Shown here: positions 54,583-62,241 of the stretch, piece after piece
Numbering within the stretch: position 1 is the first letter of the stretch
Layout: every line of letters begins with the position of its first letter
Assembly: GCF_039851975.1 (NCBI RefSeq)
Contig: NZ_CP156660.1
Coordinates: forward strand, 3,415,035 to 3,479,034
Direction: 5' to 3'
DNA from: Desulfoscipio sp. XC116
GTDB taxonomy: Bacteria; Bacillota; Desulfotomaculia; Desulfotomaculales; Desulfallaceae
DNA: 64,000 bases
Notes under the pieces: generated by a model
The model's input: only the letters and a program-made list of their open reading frames with translations
Told to the model about the DNA's origin: nothing
The model's database searches: none
Program-made: the position numbers and the translations under genes

Positions 54583-54616
54583 GATAAAAAAAGGAAGCAG
54601 CGGAACTGTCCCCGTG
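54583..54616 (-). terminator. Terminator of the pst operon
   Basis: GGAAGCA...TGCTTCC with inner pairs forms a stem followed on the minus strand by TTTTTTTATCGG, 17 bp beyond the pstA stop. No pstB lies between this point and the chemoreceptor. Confidence 0.8.
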
Positions 54617-54632
54617 CTTCCCTTCCCATGGA

Positions 54633-55517
54633 TTAAGCGGCTGTCAAACGCCTGTGGATGTAGCGGCCCAGCGAGCGGGCACCGAAATTGAAAGCCAGCA
54701 CCACCATCACCAGCATGGCTGCCGAACCGTCCGCCACGCGCCGCACATCGGGGATGATACCTTCCGAGTTGACCTTCCATATGTGTACCGCCAGTGTTTC
54801 CGCAGGGCGGAAAGGGTTTAGCGGAGATGTGCCGCTAAAAATATTCCAATTCGTAAAATCCAGCGCCGGGCTGCTCATACCGGCGGTATATAATAAGGCC
54901 GCCGCCTCACCGAAGACACGCCCCGAGGTAATAATGATACCTGTTAGTAAAGCGGGAAAGGCACTGGGCATAATAATGCGCCAAATGGTCTGCCAGTGGG
55001 TGGCACCCAGGGCCAGACTGCCCTCGGCCAATTCACGGGATACACCACGAATGGACTCTTCCGAAACCCGTACTAAAAAAGGCAGGTTAAATACCGTTAA
55101 AGCCAGCGCCCCGGACATCAGTGAGTAACCCCAGCCCGTGGCATTGACAAAAAGCAGCAGGCCAAACAGGCCCACAACAATGGAGGGTAGTGAGGTCAAT
55201 GTCTCAATGGCCACCCGCACCGCTTCGGCCAGTGGGCTGCGCCCGGCGTATTCAGCCAGGTAAATCCCGGCCAATAGACCAATGGGCACGGAAATAGCCA
55301 TGGTGAGAAATAAAATATAAAAAGAATTAAAAATCTGCGGGCCAATGCCGCCGCCCGCCCTGATATTTTGCGACGGAGAGGTAATAAACTGCCAATCCAC
55401 GGACTTCAAACCGTGGTAAAAAATATAGCCGATTAATGTGCCCAATATAAGCAAGACCAAGCCGGCGGCCACCCAAAACATGGCCGTAGCCATGCGATCC
55501 TTAGCCAGTGAGTTCAT
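54633..55517 (-). CDS. pstA: Phosphate ABC transporter permease PstA
   Basis: The 294-aa inner-membrane permease has six helices and the conserved PstA segments GGIGPQIFNSFYILFLTMAI, GIYLAEYAG, TLTSLPSIVVGLFGLLLF, EGSLALGATHWQTI (the EAA loop that contacts the ATPase) and SGRVFGEAAALLYTAG. With PstC it forms the phosphate channel. The ATG at 55515-55517 overlaps the pstC stop (ATGA) and has AAAGGGGG upstream; the longer frame lies inside pstC. Confidence 0.96.
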   Translation of the reverse strand: MNSLAKDRMATAMFWVAAGLVLLILGTLIGYIFYHGLKSVDWQFITSPSQNIRAGGGIGPQIFNSFYILFLTMAISVPIGLLAGIYLAEYAGRSPLAEAVRVAIETLTSLPSIVVGLFGLLLFVNATGWGYSLMSGALALTVFNLPFLVRVSEESIRGVSRELAEGSLALGATHWQTIWRIIMPSAFPALLTGIIITSGRVFGEAAALLYTAGMSSPALDFTNWNIFSGTSPLNPFRPAETLAVHIWKVNSEGIIPDVRRVADGSAAMLVMVVLAFNFGARSLGRYIHRRLTAA

Positions 55518-56404
55518 TGGACAGCCCCCTTTCTCACTACAAGCCTGATAATTAATATAAAGAACAGAGACATTAACAACAACAGCAAGCCCATCGACCA
55601 AAGAGCGTTATTCCAGGTGGTACCCATGACGGTGGCTCCCATATCCATAGTAATGGCGCTGGTCATGGTCATCATGGGGCTTAATATGGATGTAGGTATT
55701 TCCCGGGTATTGCCGATGACCATCTGCACTGCCAGCGCCTCACCAAAGGCTCTGGCCATGCCCAGCACCACAGCGGTAATGAGGCTCGAACGGGCCGCCG
55801 GTATTAGTACCATGCGAATAGTCTGCCAGCGTGTGGAACCCAGGGCATAAGAGGCATGCTTGTATTCCAGCGGCAAGGCACGCAGGCTATCCGTGGACAC
55901 ACTGATGATAGTAGGCAATATCATCACCGACAGCACTAAAAAACCGGCCAGCAGGCTAAAACCCCCACCGCCGAAATAAACCCTGATAAAGGGCACCAGC
56001 AAACTGAGTCCGATATAGCCGTACACTACCGACGGAATGCCGGCCAATAATTCAACCGCGGGCTGCAGCACCCGCTGCCCCCAGCCCGGGGCAATTTCCA
56101 CGATAAACACCGCTACAATAATACCCAGCGGAGCGCTGATACCCACCGCCAGCAAAGATACCAGCAGCGAACCGATGATGAAAGCAGCGGCACCCATCTG
56201 CGGTCCGCCCTCACTTAAACTTCGCTCCGGCAGCCACTGATCACTAAATAGAAATTCCCCGGGACTGATTCCATTGACAAAAAAGGTAGCCAATCCTTTG
56301 GAGCTAATAAAGTAAATTATAGAAATGGTTAGTAAAATCACCAATGCCGCACAGAGCAAAGTTAAGCCACGTCCCGCCCTGTCAAAAAACAGTTTCCAGT
56401 TCAT
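55514..56404 (-). CDS. pstC: Phosphate ABC transporter permease PstC
   Basis: The 296-aa permease has six helices with GGPQMGAAAFIIGSLLVSLL, IPSVVYGYIGLSLLVPF, the EAA loop HASYALGSTRWQTI and GMARAFGEALAVQMVIGN, all typical of PstC. It pairs with PstA to import phosphate. It follows pstS after 149 bp; that gap holds a hairpin that may lower downstream expression relative to the binding protein. The ribosome site AAAGGAACGG is 14 bases from the ATG, rather far. Confidence 0.96.
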   Translation of the reverse strand: MNWKLFFDRAGRGLTLLCAALVILLTISIIYFISSKGLATFFVNGISPGEFLFSDQWLPERSLSEGGPQMGAAAFIIGSLLVSLLAVGISAPLGIIVAVFIVEIAPGWGQRVLQPAVELLAGIPSVVYGYIGLSLLVPFIRVYFGGGGFSLLAGFLVLSVMILPTIISVSTDSLRALPLEYKHASYALGSTRWQTIRMVLIPAARSSLITAVVLGMARAFGEALAVQMVIGNTREIPTSILSPMMTMTSAITMDMGATVMGTTWNNALWSMGLLLLLMSLFFILIIRLVVRKGAVQ

Positions 56405-56553
56405 TAAAACATAACCGTTCCTTTCATTTTAGGATGCCAGGGGACAGAAGTATATTTCACTGTTTTGCCGTCCCCAAGTTTCCCCGCGCTCCGAACAGCA
56501 GAACATGGGAAGCAGGAGAACCTTTCCCCCTTGCTTCCCTTGTCCGGCCTGAT

Positions 56554-57465
56554 TTATATATTGCTTACGTTGCCCTGAGCGTCCCGTTCTACCTTCATTT
56601 CAGTAGCCGGGATGTAGCCCAATTCAACAACCAGGTTGTTCTGCACTTCATCGGACAGCATTTGATCAAGAAAGTCCTTGGCCAACCCGGTTGGTTCTCC
56701 CTTGGTATACATGTGCTCGTACGCCCACACCGGGTACTTGCCGGTGCAAATGTTCTCCTGGTTCGCTTCAACGCCGTCCAGCTTAAGCGTTTTCACACTG
56801 TCATCCAGATAGGACAGAGCCAGGTAGCCGATTGCACCGGGGGTTTCATTGATAATCTGACGGACGGTACCTGAGGAATCCTGTTCAATACCTTTAGCTT
56901 CTTCAGCACCTTTCAAGGCAAAAGCTTTGAAGGTGGCCCGGGTGCCGGAACTGCTGGGACGGTTGACCAGCTGAACTTTCACATCGGGTCCGCCCAGTTC
57001 TTTCCAGTTAGTAATTTTACCGGTGAAAATATCAATTAACTGCTGCTGGGTTACATCTTCTACTGTTATATCGGGGTTAACCACCGCGGCCATACCCACT
57101 ACGCAAACCTTATGATCCACCAGCTGAGCCGCTTCTTCAGCAGTTAGCTTTTCTTCCGCAAATACGTCGGAGTTACCGATATTAGCCGCGCCCGAGGCCA
57201 CCTGGCTTAAGCCGGTGCCGCTGCCGCCGCCCTGCACGACAATTTGTGCTTCGGTGTTACCAGCCATGAACTGAGCCGCCGCTTCTTCAACCAACGGCTG
57301 CAGTGCGGATGAGCCCACCGCTGTGATAGAACCCTTTGCACCGCCCTGCTCCTCTTCCTGGCCCTGTTCACCCTGCTGACCGGCCTGTCCGCCACAGCCC
57401 GCCACCACGGCTGCCAACAGTGCCAAACCACATAGTACGCTGATCAATTTTGCTTTCTTAATCAT
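56554..57465 (-). CDS. pstS: Phosphate-binding lipoprotein PstS
   Basis: The 303-aa lipoprotein has a signal peptide with lipobox VVAGC, a Gln/Glu-rich tether, and the PstS fold with ITAVGSSALQPLVEEAAAQF, QGGGSGTGLSQVASGAANIG and NRPSSSGTRATFKAF, the phosphate-binding Ser/Thr/Gly loops. It captures phosphate outside the membrane and passes it to PstCA. The ATG at 57463-57465 is used because GGTGAGGGGG lies upstream. PhoP-type repeats precede it, so phosphate starvation should induce it. Confidence 0.96.
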   Translation of the reverse strand: MIKKAKLISVLCGLALLAAVVAGCGGQAGQQGEQGQEEEQGGAKGSITAVGSSALQPLVEEAAAQFMAGNTEAQIVVQGGGSGTGLSQVASGAANIGNSDVFAEEKLTAEEAAQLVDHKVCVVGMAAVVNPDITVEDVTQQQLIDIFTGKITNWKELGGPDVKVQLVNRPSSSGTRATFKAFALKGAEEAKGIEQDSSGTVRQIINETPGAIGYLALSYLDDSVKTLKLDGVEANQENICTGKYPVWAYEHMYTKGEPTGLAKDFLDQMLSDEVQNNLVVELGYIPATEMKVERDAQGNVSNI

Positions 57466-57513
57466 CTTAATCCCCCTCACCTTTTTTTAACTAAGTATAA
57501 TATAAGGGATGAT

Positions 57514-57552
57514 TGTTAAAAGCCCATTACTGTTGTTTTAGCATTAAGTTAA
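57514..57552 (-). promoter_or_regulatory. PhoP-box-like repeats of the pst operon
   Basis: On the minus strand TTAACT, CTAAAA, GTAATG and TTAACA lie on an exact 11-bp register, the outer two matching the PhoP-box consensus. A -10-like TATTATACT lies downstream, just before the pstS ribosome site. A MITE copy begins 10 bp upstream of the repeats. Confidence 0.55.
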
Positions 57553-57561
57553 AAATAAATT

Positions 57562-57676
57562 AAGGGGCTGTTGCACAACGAATTATTTAGTTCGTTATGC
57601 AATATTTTTTTGTTCTAAAATACAGAGGGAGCGTCGTTCGCTATTCTAAGAAAGTAGTTTTGCGACACTCCCTTAA
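57562..57676. repeat. MITE-like interspersed repeat, copy 3 (shortened, 115 bp)
   Basis: It has the same ends as copies 1 and 2 (AAGGGGCTGTTGCACAAC and TTTTGCGACACTCCCTT), but about 30 bp of the middle is missing or replaced by a T-rich stretch. TTAA-like bases at both edges could be a target duplication. It lies between the uppS-like gene and the pst promoter and may insulate the two. Confidence 0.75.
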
Positions 57677-57822
57677 CTTTATATTGTTTCATTGCCGCGT
57701 TCTTTCCAGGCAGCCATACATCATTTTTCCTTTCATTTTTCCCTTCATTGCGGATTATAAGTTAACTTTAGCCGGATTATTCAAATTTCCTCCGGTTTAA
57801 AAAATCTTAAGCCTTGCCACAC

Positions 57823-58500
57823 TTAGCCACCCAGGGTGATGTCTTGGGTCTCGTACCACTTAAGGGCATCGTAAAAGTGTTCTTTCTGAAAATCAGGCCA
57901 CAGGTCATCCACCACGTAAAAATCCGCGTATATTGACTGAACGGGTAAAAATCCGCTTAACCTTCTCCGCCCCCCCCAGCGTACAATTAAATCAATACGG
58001 GAAACATCCCGGGACGCAATAGACTGTAAAACATTACGTTTTGCACTTGCGCTATCATCCGCCGAGTCTTCACTCAGGAAATGATGCAGGTCCCACTTCC
58101 ACCCGTAGTTAACCAGAAAATTAATTTTAATTAAATCGCGGCCAAAGGTTTTTCTCTGTTTATACTCCAGCAGCTGCGGGGGGAAAAGGGGGGATGCATA
58201 ATCACCGATGACCAATAGCGACGCGTCTCGATGAGCCAGCATATCCACAGCATCTACGCAGGCCTTCTGGAAAGCTCTGGTCTGCACAGCCGGACGTTTG
58301 GTGTTATCCTGCGTGAACCCGTAAAAAGTAAGCTCCGGAATACCCAATTCCACGCATAATTCATACAGCATCATGCCGGGGTCCAACCCTTGCTGATAGC
58401 CATTTTGCTTGGGCAGACCTTTGCCCTGCGCCCACCTTCTGTTCCCGTCCGGAATTACTCCTATATGTTTAGGCAGTCGTTTGAATTTTGATTCGATCAT
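57823..58500 (-). CDS. Divergent UppS-like cis-prenyltransferase
   Basis: The 225-aa protein has the family's IPDGNRRWA with the catalytic Asp, FYGFTQDNTKRP (usually YAFSTENWxRP), VNYGWKWDL, and VRWGGRRRLSGFLPVQSIYADF (usually RTGGExRLSNFLLWQxAYSEF). So the Trp of the ENW motif, the Glu after GG and the Glu of the magnesium-binding YSEF are replaced by Thr, Arg and Asp. Normal UppS makes the C55 lipid carrier and is about 250 aa. This is probably a paralog with a changed product or lower activity rather than the housekeeping enzyme. GGAGGAG precedes the ATG. It is alone, with a MITE copy after it. Confidence 0.85.
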   Translation of the reverse strand: MIESKFKRLPKHIGVIPDGNRRWAQGKGLPKQNGYQQGLDPGMMLYELCVELGIPELTFYGFTQDNTKRPAVQTRAFQKACVDAVDMLAHRDASLLVIGDYASPLFPPQLLEYKQRKTFGRDLIKINFLVNYGWKWDLHHFLSEDSADDSASAKRNVLQSIASRDVSRIDLIVRWGGRRRLSGFLPVQSIYADFYVVDDLWPDFQKEHFYDALKWYETQDITLGG

Positions 58501-58764
58501 GATGCTCCTCCATGTCTTACAAGATACTATATTTTTTAAATATCCCTTTTACCGGGGATTATATCCATTAAACCGAAATGTCGCATATATTACCTGCTCA
58601 CACCATATTATTACATTAAAACATGCGCAAATGTTATTTTAACCGAATTGCCAAAAAACATTCACCCGGGCTCCCCAACTTTTAAATCCTTGGACCTTTC
58701 AATCTTTAGACATTAGATACCCTACCTATTCCGCCTTTTCTCACCTCTTTTAACTTTTATAAAA

Positions 58765-58826
58765 ACCTGCATCTGAAAACCCACGGGCTCGTCCCGGAGG
58801 AGGTTCACCACCTGATACTAAAGAGC
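58765..58826 (+). other. Unassigned structured stretch before a terminator
   Basis: In the 490-bp gap 58501-58993 the only notable stretch has stems CGGG-CTCGT-CCCG and AGGTGG/CCACCT-type pairing, then the terminator at 58827. It could be a small plus-strand RNA or a leftover; no promoter was identified. Confidence 0.2.
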
Positions 58827-58856
58827 AAAAAAACAGCCCTAATTCGGCTGTTTTTT
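58827..58856. terminator. Strong bidirectional terminator
   Basis: AAAAAACAGCC-CTAATTC-GGCTGTTTTTT is a perfect hairpin with T-runs on both strands, about 140 bp beyond the htpG stop. Confidence 0.9.
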
Positions 58857-58993
58857 GCAGTAAACCCCGCAACTGACCGGAGAATAATACCGCTAAATAT
58901 AGTACAACTTTTTAACAGAATCTGTTTGATATTTTTCCCCCAATACGCTTTTAATTCAAGCACCTCTAAAGTTTACATATCTTCGTCGCCCGC

Positions 58994-60874
58994 TTATTCT
59001 TCCAATGCCCGTTCCAGTATACGATACATGCGGTCCACTATGTCACGGGGATCGGTAAGCAATCCCGAAGCAATGAGGGCATTATCATAAATTTGCTCAA
59101 CGGCAAGGGTCGCAAAGTCAGCATCCTTTTGGCGCAGGGACTCCAGTCCCTTGATCAGTTTGTGCCCGGGGTTAATTTCCAGTGCCTTCCGGCCAAGCCC
59201 CGGCCCCCCCATGTCCTTGTGCAGCGCCTGCATCACCCGCTGCATGCTGCTGGTCATGCCATCGTCCATATTGATCAACACCGCGGGGCTATCTACCAAG
59301 CGCTTGGATTCCCGCACCTCGCCAACCTTATCCCCCAGGGCTTGTTTCATAAAAGCCAGTAAATTTTTCAAATCCAGCCCCTCAATTTGAGCTTCATCCG
59401 CCGCCCCCGTCTCCTTTTCTGTTTCCGGCAGCTCCAGCTCGGCCTGATCGGCGGACACCAGCTTCTTGTCCTTATATTGAGCCAGATTGGTAAGCACAAA
59501 ATCATCCACGGGCTCGTGAGTGTAAATAACCTCCAGGTCCCTTATTTTAAAAGCCTCCAGGTACGGCCCGGCTTCGATAATCTCCCGGGTCGGCCCGTTG
59601 ACATAGTAAATGTGCTTTTGCTTTTCCGGCATCCGGGCCAGGTAATCATCCAGAGAAATGTATCTGCCGGGCTCGGATTTAGAAGATTCAAAGCGCAGCA
59701 GCGGCGCAATGTCCTTGCTGTACGCATAATCCGAAGCCGCGCCCTCCTTCAGGAAAATACCGAACTTTTTCCAAAACTCGCTGTATTTATCCGGGTCGGT
59801 CTTGGCCTGTTCGCCCAGGAATTTGAGAAAACGTCCGGTAAGCACTTTGCGCAGCCGGGCCACCAAAGCACTGTCCTGCATGGTCTCCCGGGAAATATTA
59901 ATGGGAATGTCCTCGCTGTCCACCACGCCTTTGACAAACCTCAACCACTCGGGCAACAACCCCTCGGCGTTTTGCTGCAGCATCACCTTGCGGCAGTATA
60001 AGGAAACCCCGGGCTCAATTTTACCAAAGCCAAAGCGCTCCAAGTTCTCCTGCGGCACAAAGAGCAGCGCGTTTATAGCCAGGGGGGCATCGGCTGAAAA
60101 ATGCAGCCGGTAAAAGGGTTCGTCATACCCATTGGCGATAAACTTGTAAAACTCGGTGTATTCCTCGTCCTTGATTTCATTTTTGTTGCGCACCCAGATA
60201 GCCTGTACCGTGTTGACTTTTTCGCCACCCAGGATGATAGGAAAGGACACAAAACTGGAATAGCGTTTAATAATACGTTTAATAGTATCGGGAGAGGCAA
60301 ATTCGGCAGCGTCCTCTTTAAGCTCCAGTATTATTTTAGTACCCCGCGCCAGGTCCGGCATCTCACTGATCGAGTAACTGCCCAGCCCGTCGGAAAGCCA
60401 CTCGCAGCCTTCCTCACCGGGCACAAAAGAGCGCGTCAGCACCCGCACGCGCTTGGCCACCATGAAGGATGAATAAAAGCCCACCCCGAACTGGCCGATC
60501 AAGTTTAAGTCCCTTTGCTCCGCTTCGGCCAGCTGCTGCAAAAAAGCTTTGGAGCCCGACCGGGCGATAGTGCCCAAATTTTCCACCAGTTCGTCCCTGG
60601 TCATACCAATACCCGTGTCACTGATAGCAAGAGTTTTATCCTGTTCGTTTACTTCTATGGTTATCTCCAGCGGCAAATCCGCGTCTGCCACATCTTTATC
60701 GGTAATAGTCCGGTATCTTAATTTTTCCAGCGCGTCAGCGGCATTGGATACCAGTTCACGCAGAAAAATTTCCCGGTCGGTATAAAGTGAATTAATCACA
60801 ATATCCAGCAGTTGTTTTACCTCTGCCCGGAATTCCAGTTTCTTTTGTTGCTTGGCATCAGCTTCAGCAGCCAT
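58994..60874 (-). CDS. htpG: Hsp90-family chaperone HtpG
   Basis: The 626-aa chaperone has the GHKL ATPase N-domain (REIFLRELVSNAADALEKLR, ISDTGIGMTRDEL, IARSGSKAFL, GQFGVGFYSSFMVA), the middle domain with the catalytic Arg region (INISRETMQDSALVARLRKVL), and the C-terminal dimerisation domain. It folds or protects client proteins in an ATP-driven clamp cycle. GGGGGGT precedes the ATG. A CIRCE element about 60 bp upstream places it under the heat-shock repressor HrcA. Confidence 0.97.
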   Translation of the reverse strand: MAAEADAKQQKKLEFRAEVKQLLDIVINSLYTDREIFLRELVSNAADALEKLRYRTITDKDVADADLPLEITIEVNEQDKTLAISDTGIGMTRDELVENLGTIARSGSKAFLQQLAEAEQRDLNLIGQFGVGFYSSFMVAKRVRVLTRSFVPGEEGCEWLSDGLGSYSISEMPDLARGTKIILELKEDAAEFASPDTIKRIIKRYSSFVSFPIILGGEKVNTVQAIWVRNKNEIKDEEYTEFYKFIANGYDEPFYRLHFSADAPLAINALLFVPQENLERFGFGKIEPGVSLYCRKVMLQQNAEGLLPEWLRFVKGVVDSEDIPINISRETMQDSALVARLRKVLTGRFLKFLGEQAKTDPDKYSEFWKKFGIFLKEGAASDYAYSKDIAPLLRFESSKSEPGRYISLDDYLARMPEKQKHIYYVNGPTREIIEAGPYLEAFKIRDLEVIYTHEPVDDFVLTNLAQYKDKKLVSADQAELELPETEKETGAADEAQIEGLDLKNLLAFMKQALGDKVGEVRESKRLVDSPAVLINMDDGMTSSMQRVMQALHKDMGGPGLGRKALEINPGHKLIKGLESLRQKDADFATLAVEQIYDNALIASGLLTDPRDIVDRMYRILERALEE

Positions 60875-60930
60875 ATATTGTACCCCCCTGCCTGTCTTTT
60901 TTAGTTTATTTTATTTTGGTTCAGCCATTG

Positions 60931-60957
60931 TTAGCACTCAATCCTAGCGAGTGCTAA
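60931..60957. promoter_or_regulatory. CIRCE operator (HrcA site) of htpG
   Basis: TTAGCACTC, nine bases, GAGTGCTAA: an exact CIRCE inverted repeat. HrcA binds CIRCE and represses heat-shock genes, usually groESL and dnaK. A TATAAA-like -10 lies just upstream on the minus strand. Confidence 0.95.
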
Positions 60958-61189
60958 TTTATAACCTGATAGTATTCAATCAGTGCACTAAAGGCAAATC
61001 GTGTTAGTGCCCAAAACCCGCGGTAATAACCCTATATTGAGCATTATCTCCACTTTTCTTTGATTTATATACTAAAAGGGCACGGCCGGGACGACCATGC
61101 CCCTGGAATATTTTAAACAGTGTTTCTTGTCTCATTCTGTCAACTATATGAATATAGTAAGAGAAATTCATACTGGCAGGTGGTTGGAT

Positions 61190-61324
61190 ATGACTGAAAT
61201 CATTTGCACGGCACTGGTAACTGCACTGGTGTTTACCATAGCAATTACCCAGCGCATTAAGATTTTTAAGATACTAAAAAATCGTGCGGACTATCGCTTA
61301 GACTATATAGATAAGTTTTTATAA
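61190..61324 (+). CDS. Small single-helix membrane protein (44 aa), unknown function
   Basis: The ATG at 61190 follows AGGTGG at fair spacing. The product has one membrane helix ([18 protein letters not shown]) and then a basic, tyrosine-containing tail ([18 protein letters not shown]). A longer frame from 61097 adds 31 residues without a ribosome site. I do not recognise it. It converges with and overlaps the end of the HepT gene by six bases. Confidence 0.45.
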   Translation: MTEIICTALVTALVFTIAITQRIKIFKILKNRADYRLDYIDKFL

Positions 61325-61666
61325 AAAACTACGCATTATTTTCTTAATTTGTTTCTTTAATAAAGGCAAATCATATCGACAAGTTTCCCAAATCTCTTCA
61401 ATATCTACACCAAAATAGTCATGGATTAATACATCCCTCATTCCGGCCATAAGCTTCCATGGCACCTCCGGATAAGATTTCCTGGTTATCGGAGATATTT
61501 TTTTTGTAGCTTCCCCAATAATTTCAATTCGCCTAATTACAGCGTCTTGAGTTTTAACGGTTATTAAAAATTCTTCCAAGTTAATATTACGAATATATTG
61601 CTCAATAAACTCAATACCCTCCAAAATGTGTTTTAGATAAAATAAATCACCTTTTTTCCCTACCAA
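61319..61666 (-). CDS. hepT: HepT-type HEPN ribonuclease toxin (DUF86)
   Basis: The 115-aa helical protein has the RX4HXY active site, RDVLIHDY at about residues 77-84, and the DUF86 pattern [14 protein letters not shown]...[14 protein letters not shown]. HepT toxins cut RNA (tRNA ends in studied cases) and are silenced by the MntA partner, which adds AMP to the active-site Tyr. Start is TTG at 61664-61666 with GAGGGAT upstream, overlapping the end of mntA by seven bases, so the toxin is translationally coupled to its antitoxin. Confidence 0.9.
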   Translation of the reverse strand: MVGKKGDLFYLKHILEGIEFIEQYIRNINLEEFLITVKTQDAVIRRIEIIGEATKKISPITRKSYPEVPWKLMAGMRDVLIHDYFGVDIEEIWETCRYDLPLLKKQIKKIMRSFL

Positions 61667-61950
61667 AGAATATCCCTCTTTTCTTTCATCACGATATCCC
61701 TTAAGTAGGGGGACAATGCTTTTTCCGTAACTAAATCAACGTCTTTTTGAAGAATTTCCATTAATTCGTCCCTAAGTTTGATGCGGGTTAGAAGGGACTT
61801 TCTTACTCTTGGGGAGTATTGTATTAATATATCAATATCACTGTTTGCATTATGTTCCCCTCTGGCATATGAACCAAAAATGGACGCCTTTTCAACCCCA
61901 TATCGCCGCAAAACAGGGGTTATCTTTTTAGCTACCAGATTAATATCCAT
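61660..61950 (-). CDS. mntA: MntA-type nucleotidyltransferase antitoxin
   Basis: The 96-aa minimal nucleotidyltransferase has [20 protein letters not shown], with the GSX10DXD catalytic site, and a third Asp in [13 protein letters not shown]. It neutralises HepT by adding AMP to it. The ATG at 61948-61950 is chosen as the start, matching the usual length; a longer frame begins 15 codons upstream and includes AAAGGA. The mntA-hepT order with overlap is the classic layout. Confidence 0.88.
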   Translation of the reverse strand: MDINLVAKKITPVLRRYGVEKASIFGSYARGEHNANSDIDILIQYSPRVRKSLLTRIKLRDELMEILQKDVDLVTEKALSPYLRDIVMKEKRDILW

Positions 61951-62241
61951 AATTATTCCCATTCCTTTCGCTTCGCTCAAGGCACAAAACGGCATAAAAG
62001 AATTTCTTTCAGACTTATCACCTAATATTTATTATACTGCACCCATTGACCATTTTCCATCATATGCCATAAATTTTTAAGTCGATACAAAACATAAACC
62101 CATTAGGATAACACGTTAAGCATCACCAATTATCACAGATATTTCTCCTAGAATCAACTCAGCCCAAGCCTTATAGCCAAGCCATAGGGCCCCGGCATAG
62201 ATGGCCTGATAGTCTTTGCCCAACCGTTTATCCCTTCCACA

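Noticed and set aside
59387-60001. 204-codon plus-strand ORF opposite htpG
   Set aside because: Shadow of a GC-rich, highly conserved coding gene; no independent support.
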